Shown one piece after another: positions 6,372 through 9,875 of a DNA stretch of 9,875 nt. The notes below the pieces were generated by a model. That model saw only the letters and a program-made list of their open reading frames with translations, was not told the origin of the DNA and did not search any database. The stretch's first letter is position 1, and the number at the start of each line of letters is the position of its first letter. The position numbers were made by a program, and so were the translations under genes. Source of the stretch: Sulfurimonas sp. (GTDB lineage: Bacteria > Campylobacterota > Campylobacteria > Campylobacterales > Sulfurimonadaceae); contig JAGGWO010000128.1 of assembly GCA_021157485.1 (NCBI GenBank), positions 1 to 9,875 on the forward strand, given 5' to 3'.

Positions 6372-6974
6372 TTGAAACTTTTCGTTTTACTATTTTTATT
6401 TTTTAATCTACATGCTGATAATGATTACTCTGTGCGTGGCGCTTATGGTACTTCCTCAGCTAGTGATTTTGATGAACTTTATAATTTTACAGGTTTTAAT
6501 ACAAGTCCATATGGTACATCAGTATGTAATCTAGCAGGAGGGTATCGTTTTATTGAAGATTTCTTTGATTTGCCGATTGACTTTACAGCTAATGGTGGAG
6601 TAAGTTATTTTGATGAAAATGGGTATCAGGATAACTTCTTGGAAGCTAATCTTTATTTAAAAATGTTTATTAAGTTTAACTTTTTATCCCAACAGTTTCG
6701 TTATGGTATAGCTGAAGGTGTTTCATATGCTGGAAAAGTCCCATGGGTTGAGGATAGAGAGGCTGTATCTGAAAATGATAATGAATCTGAGTTTTTAAAC
6801 TATATGGAGATGACATTTGATTTTGATGTTGGAAAACTTATAAGAGTAAAAGACTTAGAAGGCCTATACCTAGGTTACCTTATAAAACATCGTTCAGGTG
6901 CAAAAGGCACTTATGGCGGAGTTCAAGATGGCGGCTCAAACTATAACTGCGCTTATTTAGAAAAAAACTTTTAA
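6372..6974 (+). CDS. Exported protein, probable outer-membrane beta-barrel, paralog 1
   Basis: I do not recognise a named gene. The 200-residue product starts at TTG, with AAGGA 8 bases before it. A short signal peptide (MKLFVLLFLFFNLHA) precedes DNDYSVRGAYG. The mature part is made of alternating aromatic and hydrophobic strands (GGVSYF, EANLYLKMFIKFNF, YLGYLIKHRSG) and ends in AYLEKNF. A C-terminal Phe on an amphipathic strand is the usual barrel-assembly signal of outer-membrane proteins. The motif HRSG (H173, S175) with GGSNYN 12 residues on, just before the last strand, resembles the His-x-Ser catalytic strand of PagL-type lipid A deacylases. The spacing to an acidic third residue does not clearly match, so an enzyme role is only a suggestion. 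It has a tandem paralog 9 bases downstream, and then a HemJ-like gene. Confidence 0.6.
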   Translation: MKLFVLLFLFFNLHADNDYSVRGAYGTSSASDFDELYNFTGFNTSPYGTSVCNLAGGYRFIEDFFDLPIDFTANGGVSYFDENGYQDNFLEANLYLKMFIKFNFLSQQFRYGIAEGVSYAGKVPWVEDREAVSENDNESEFLNYMEMTFDFDVGKLIRVKDLEGLYLGYLIKHRSGAKGTYGGVQDGGSNYNCAYLEKNF

Positions 6975-6983
6975 GGAAAAAAA

Positions 6984-7580
6984 TTGAAAATAATAATACT
7001 GTTTTTCTTGATAGCTAATTTAATAGCACAAGATGATTATTCACTAAGGGTTGCTTATGGTAATGCATCTGAAAATGATTTAGGGGAGATTATCTCTGGA
7101 CAGCTTGGCTCTCATACTGAAGATTTAACTGTTCTTTCTGTAGATGGAGGCTATCTTTTAAAAGAGAGTGCTTTTGAATGGCCTATGGATATTTATGTAA
7201 AAGGGGGAGTATCTTACTTTGATGAGGGTGCTTTTGATGATGTATATGAAGCGACTCTTTATATAAAAGCGTATTGGAATTTTGATTTTTTAGAGAATAG
7301 AGTAAGAGTGGGTTTAGGTGATGGTATCTCTGTTACAAGTGATATTTTACGTACAGAATATTTAGAAGCAAAATCAAAAAATGACAATAACTCAGAATTT
7401 TTGAATTATATTGATTTTAGTGTAGATTTTGATTTTGGTAGATTGATAAGATATAAACCTTTGCATAATACATATATAGGTTATGCTCTAAAGCACCGCT
7501 CAGGTATTTATGGTCTGATAAACAATGTAGAGAAGGGTGGTTCAAACTATAACACCATTTATTTAGAGAGGAATTTTTAA
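6984..7580 (+). CDS. Exported protein, probable outer-membrane beta-barrel, paralog 2
   Basis: The 198-residue product is a tandem paralog of the gene just upstream. Common blocks are DDYSLRVAYG near the mature N-terminus, GGVSYFDE, an NDN-SEFLNY block, FD-GRLIR or GKLIR, YIGYALKHRSG, and GGSNYN before a closing IYLERNF. The signal peptide MKIIILFFLIANLIA ends before QDDYS. It also starts at TTG. Its ribosome site AAGGA (6973-6977) overlaps the stop codon of the upstream gene, so translation of the two is probably coupled. H171 and S173 lie in the HRSG motif. The C-terminal Phe and strand pattern again predict an outer-membrane barrel of about eight strands. Conservation between the copies is strongest in the last 35 residues, which suggests that this end carries the function. 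No specific activity can be assigned. Confidence 0.6.
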   Translation: MKIIILFFLIANLIAQDDYSLRVAYGNASENDLGEIISGQLGSHTEDLTVLSVDGGYLLKESAFEWPMDIYVKGGVSYFDEGAFDDVYEATLYIKAYWNFDFLENRVRVGLGDGISVTSDILRTEYLEAKSKNDNNSEFLNYIDFSVDFDFGRLIRYKPLHNTYIGYALKHRSGIYGLINNVEKGGSNYNTIYLERNF

Positions 7581-7581
7581 G

Positions 7582-8106
7582 ATGGATATTATGGATTATT
7601 ATTTATGGATTGTTACATTTCATATTATGGCAGTTATGTCATGGATGGCAATGCTTTTTTATCAACCAAGACTGTATGTATATCACACTGAACAGAAAAA
7701 TAAACCAGATTTTGTAGAGGTTGTAAAGATTCAAGAGTATAAAATGTACAAATATATAGGACTTCCTGCAATGTGGGCAGCAGTAATTAGTGGGCTTTGG
7801 ATGTTATACCTCAGACCAGATTTACTACAAGGTGATATATGGATGTATGCTAAAATTTCTGTAGTTATTGTACTGATGGCATATTCATTCTCTTTAGAGT
7901 ACTATAGAGTTCAACTAGAACGTGAAAACTATTCAAAAAGTGGAAACTTCTTTAGAGCTTACAATGAAGTACCAACTGTACTCTCATTGTTAATTGTAGG
8001 ATATGTAGTTACTAAAACATTCTCTTTAGCTTTTACTCTTATAACTTTGGCAATTGGTGCTTTTGTGATTTATAGAGTGACAAAACAGATACCCAAAGAG
8101 GTTTAA
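7582..8106 (+). CDS. hemJ: HemJ-family membrane protein (protoporphyrinogen IX oxidase type)
   Basis: The family (also called UPF0093) converts protoporphyrinogen IX to protoporphyrin IX in the inner membrane in bacteria lacking HemG and HemY. The 174-residue protein has about five hydrophobic segments (near 5-27, 57-77, 88-106, 130-146, 148-165). Family signatures are visible: H14, SW at 20-21, FYQPRLYVYH (26-35), IGLPAMW (59-65), K91 and FFRAYNEVPT (123-132). Two histidines that I expect from other members are absent: the W-L-H-x-K segment reads WMYAK (87-91), and the Y-H in the third helix reads YS (101-102). It may be a true HemJ or a diverged paralog. AGGA 9 bases upstream supports the first ATG; a second in-frame ATG lies 9 bases on. 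One base separates it from the preceding stop, so it is the third gene of a tight operon. Confidence 0.75.
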   Translation: MDIMDYYLWIVTFHIMAVMSWMAMLFYQPRLYVYHTEQKNKPDFVEVVKIQEYKMYKYIGLPAMWAAVISGLWMLYLRPDLLQGDIWMYAKISVVIVLMAYSFSLEYYRVQLERENYSKSGNFFRAYNEVPTVLSLLIVGYVVTKTFSLAFTLITLAIGAFVIYRVTKQIPKEV

Positions 8107-8107
8107 A

Positions 8108-9595
8108 CTATTTCTCCCCGCGTTTCTTTGCTTTAAATAGCAGAGGCGTTCCCGTAAAGTTAAACGCTTCTCTCATCTTATTTACTAGATATCTTCTATA
8201 TGTAAAGTGAAGTCCACTTGGTTTATTCATAACGATAGCTATTTTTGGTGGTCTTGTCTCATACTGTGTTCCATAGTAGATACGAATAACTTGACCACTA
8301 ACACTTGGAAGAGTGTGACGACGAAGGGCTTTTTCAATTATTTCATTTATTTTACTTGTTGGAATTCTCTGAGAGTAGTTTTCATTTATCTCTAAAATCA
8401 TATCATGAAGTTTATCAACTCTCAGGTGTGATTTTGCCGATAGTGTGATAATTGGTGCATATGCAAGAAATTTAAATCTTTCACGAACCTCTTTGATGAT
8501 TTTATCGTGATCCTCACGTTTAGAGATATCCCACTTGTTTAAAACAATAACAGAAGCTAATCTGTTACTATCAACAAGTCCGGCTATTTTTTCATCTAAA
8601 TCCATAAATGGTTCACTTGCATCAAGAACAATAAGAGCCATGTTAGAGTTTTCGAGCATCTCAGTAGTACGCATAAGTGCATACTTCTCAATACCTAATA
8701 TCTTACCACGACGACGAAGACCTGCAGTATCTACAAAGGTAATCTGCTTATCTTTGTACTCAACTGTTTCATCAATAGGATCAATTGTAGTTCCCGCAAC
8801 AGAACTTACAACAGAACGCTCTTCTCCAAGAAGGGCATTTAAAAGTGAGCTTTTTCCAACATTAGTACGACCGATAATTGCAATTTTAATATGGTTAATA
8901 TCCTCTTCATCAAACTCTTTGATACGGTCATTGTTTCCAAAGATAGTATCATCTACAACAACACCATCCATCTCATCTTCATCCCAGTAGGTATAACCAT
9001 CATCATGCTCCTCTTGTTCAGAAACATTTGCAAAGAAGTCTTCATCAGTCTCTTCTTCAGGTTCAATGATATGAATATCTTCGTCACTCTCTTCTTTAAC
9101 AATGTCGCTATCAGGAATTTTGCTACTTATCCACTCTAAAAGCTCAACAGTATTTCTGTTGTGTGCAACAGAGATACCAAAAATAGCATCAGTTCCAAAC
9201 TCATAATAGTCCCAAAGTTTCTCTTTCATCTTGTCGTTATCTATCTTATTAACAACGAGGGCCATATCTTTACCCATAGCTTGAAGTTCATAAAAAAGCT
9301 TTTTATCTTCATCTTCAGGGATACCTTTTCCATCAACCATGTAAAGAATTATGTCAGCTTTGTATGCAGCTTTTAAAGACATCTCTTTAATCTTATCGAA
9401 AAGTTCACAACCCTTATCAAGTCCACCAGTGTCAAGAAGTTGAACCTCTTTGTTCATGATAACAGTAGTTCTGCGTTTAACATCTCTAGTAGTTCCAGCG
9501 ATATCCGCAGTAATAGCATCGCGTTTTTTTACTAAACGATTAAAAAGAGAACTTTTCCCAACATTTGGGCGACCAATAATGGCAATTTTTTTCAT
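8108..9595 (-). CDS. der: Ribosome biogenesis GTPase Der (EngA)
   Basis: Der has two consecutive GTPase domains and a KH-like C-terminal domain, and acts in assembly of the 50S ribosomal subunit. All parts are present in 495 residues. The first G domain has GRPNVGKSS (8-16), DTGG (55-58) and NKID (116-119). The second has GRTNVGKSS (242-250), DTAG (289-292), NKWD (353-356) and SAK (386-388). The KH-like region covers roughly 400-490. The linker between the G domains (161-235) is very acidic, with 32 Asp or Glu in 75 residues, and would be flexible. AAGG lies 7 bases before the ATG. The stop is one base from the stop of the convergent HemJ-like gene, so the two transcripts probably overlap at their 3' ends. 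Confidence 0.97.
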   Translation of the reverse strand: MKKIAIIGRPNVGKSSLFNRLVKKRDAITADIAGTTRDVKRRTTVIMNKEVQLLDTGGLDKGCELFDKIKEMSLKAAYKADIILYMVDGKGIPEDEDKKLFYELQAMGKDMALVVNKIDNDKMKEKLWDYYEFGTDAIFGISVAHNRNTVELLEWISSKIPDSDIVKEESDEDIHIIEPEEETDEDFFANVSEQEEHDDGYTYWDEDEMDGVVVDDTIFGNNDRIKEFDEEDINHIKIAIIGRTNVGKSSLLNALLGEERSVVSSVAGTTIDPIDETVEYKDKQITFVDTAGLRRRGKILGIEKYALMRTTEMLENSNMALIVLDASEPFMDLDEKIAGLVDSNRLASVIVLNKWDISKREDHDKIIKEVRERFKFLAYAPIITLSAKSHLRVDKLHDMILEINENYSQRIPTSKINEIIEKALRRHTLPSVSGQVIRIYYGTQYETRPPKIAIVMNKPSGLHFTYRRYLVNKMREAFNFTGTPLLFKAKKRGEK

Positions 9596-9623
9596 GAGTA
9601 GACCTTGAAGATATATTATTGGA

Positions 9624-9629
9624 ATTATA
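9624..9629 (-). promoter_or_regulatory. Probable der promoter (-10)
   Basis: The minus strand carries a perfect TATAAT (context TTTAGCTATAATTCC) 28 bases before the der start codon. No -35 is recognisable. Together with the hairpin at 9659-9680 it indicates that der is transcribed separately from the gene upstream of it. Confidence 0.5.
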
Positions 9630-9658
9630 GCTAAATAATTATTGTGGGGGATTAAGTG

Positions 9659-9680
9659 CCACTCTCAAGGAAGAGAGTGG
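9659..9680 (-). terminator. 8-bp hairpin after the probable lipoprotein gene
   Basis: CCACTCTC (9659-9666) and GAGAGTGG (9673-9680) are perfect complements around a 6-base loop, beginning 6 bases past the minus-strand stop codon at 9687-9689. The sequence beyond it on the minus strand (CACTTAATCCCCC) has no T-run, so a classical Rho-independent terminator is doubtful. A 3' end-protecting stem or a factor-dependent stop fits equally well. Confidence 0.5.
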
Positions 9681-9686
9681 AGCTGT

Positions 9687-9875
9687 TTAGTTTGTAGGAA
9701 ATTCGTTTTCTAAACTCTCTAAAGCTTGTTTAGATTGAAATTGTTGCCATAGAGCATTGTCATTTTTAAAACTTGATGGTGCACCAATAGCTTTTTTAAC
9801 TTCATTGTTTACAGAAGCTTCTGGTACTGTAACTAACATATAGATTGCGCCTGATGGAGCGTTCCACATATCTAC
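9687..9875 (-). CDS. C-terminal part of a probable LPP20-family lipoprotein (cut by the window edge)
   Basis: Sixty-two residues are visible. The first Met (9867-9869) is internal: the frame is open to the window edge (VDMWNAPSG), no ribosome site precedes it, and the protein begins mid-domain. The block DMWNAPSGAIYMLVTVPE followed by a charged helix (DNALWQQFQSKQALESLENEF) resembles the end of LPP20-family surface lipoproteins common in Campylobacterota, in which a strand like 'G-lyvLv' precedes a helix with F-x-x-K-x-A-x-x-x-L. The signal peptide and lipobox that would settle this are outside the window. It lies upstream of der on the same strand but is separated from it by a hairpin and a probable promoter. 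Confidence 0.5.
   Translation of the reverse strand, partial: VDMWNAPSGAIYMLVTVPEASVNNEVKKAIGAPSSFKNDNALWQQFQSKQALESLENEFPTN

Noticed and set aside
8207..9376. Four plus-strand open frames (62 to 151 codons) opposite der
   Set aside because: All are antisense to the conserved double-GTPase gene; none has a convincing ribosome site or recognisable domain.
1..9875. Search by eye for CRISPR arrays, tRNA genes, insertion sequences and direct repeats
   Set aside because: No regularly spaced repeats, cloverleaf-type gene, transposase or target-site duplication was seen; the only repetition is between the two pairs of protein paralogs.

Overview
The window looks like chromosomal DNA from a Campylobacterota bacterium, most like Sulfurimonas or a close relative. 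The evidence is strong AT bias, lysine- and isoleucine-rich proteins, TATAAT-type -10 elements that mostly lack a good -35, a HemB beginning [11 protein letters not shown], and an argF/hemB versus ribA arrangement that I recall from Campylobacter jejuni. This assignment rests on recognition of families and has not been searched. I see no tRNA, rRNA, CRISPR, transposase or phage gene. Coding density is very high and no gap between genes exceeds about 120 bases.

Left part (1-3000): a CZB-type zinc-binding protein cut by the window edge runs convergently into ribA (GTP cyclohydrolase II, riboflavin synthesis). ribA is transcribed away from hemB (porphobilinogen synthase, heme synthesis). hemB is followed after 35 bases by argF (ornithine carbamoyltransferase, arginine synthesis), probably in the same transcript. 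A small hairpin separates argF from the convergent genes that follow.

Middle (3000-5900, minus strand): trpS (tryptophanyl-tRNA synthetase) lies upstream of two tandem paralogous genes. Each paralog encodes a secreted protein that looks like a free-standing nitrate/nitrite-sensing (NIT-like) helical domain with a signal peptide and no membrane anchor or output domain. Each appears to have its own promoter.

Right part (5900-9875): a ribosome hibernation factor gene (HPF/RaiA family) diverges from trpS and ends at a 9-bp perfect hairpin. Next comes a tight three-gene unit. It holds two TTG-initiated paralogs encoding exported, probably outer-membrane beta-barrel proteins with a shared HRSG...GGSNYN motif and a C-terminal Phe, then a HemJ-family membrane protein one base downstream. 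This unit converges, with one base between stop codons, on der (double-GTPase ribosome assembly factor). Upstream of der, on the same strand, is the end of a probable LPP20-family lipoprotein gene, closed by an 8-bp hairpin.

Most of the window is housekeeping. The parts least explained by known biology are the paired output-less periplasmic NIT-like proteins and the operon joining two paralogous barrel proteins to a HemJ-like protein that lacks two histidines I expect in that family.
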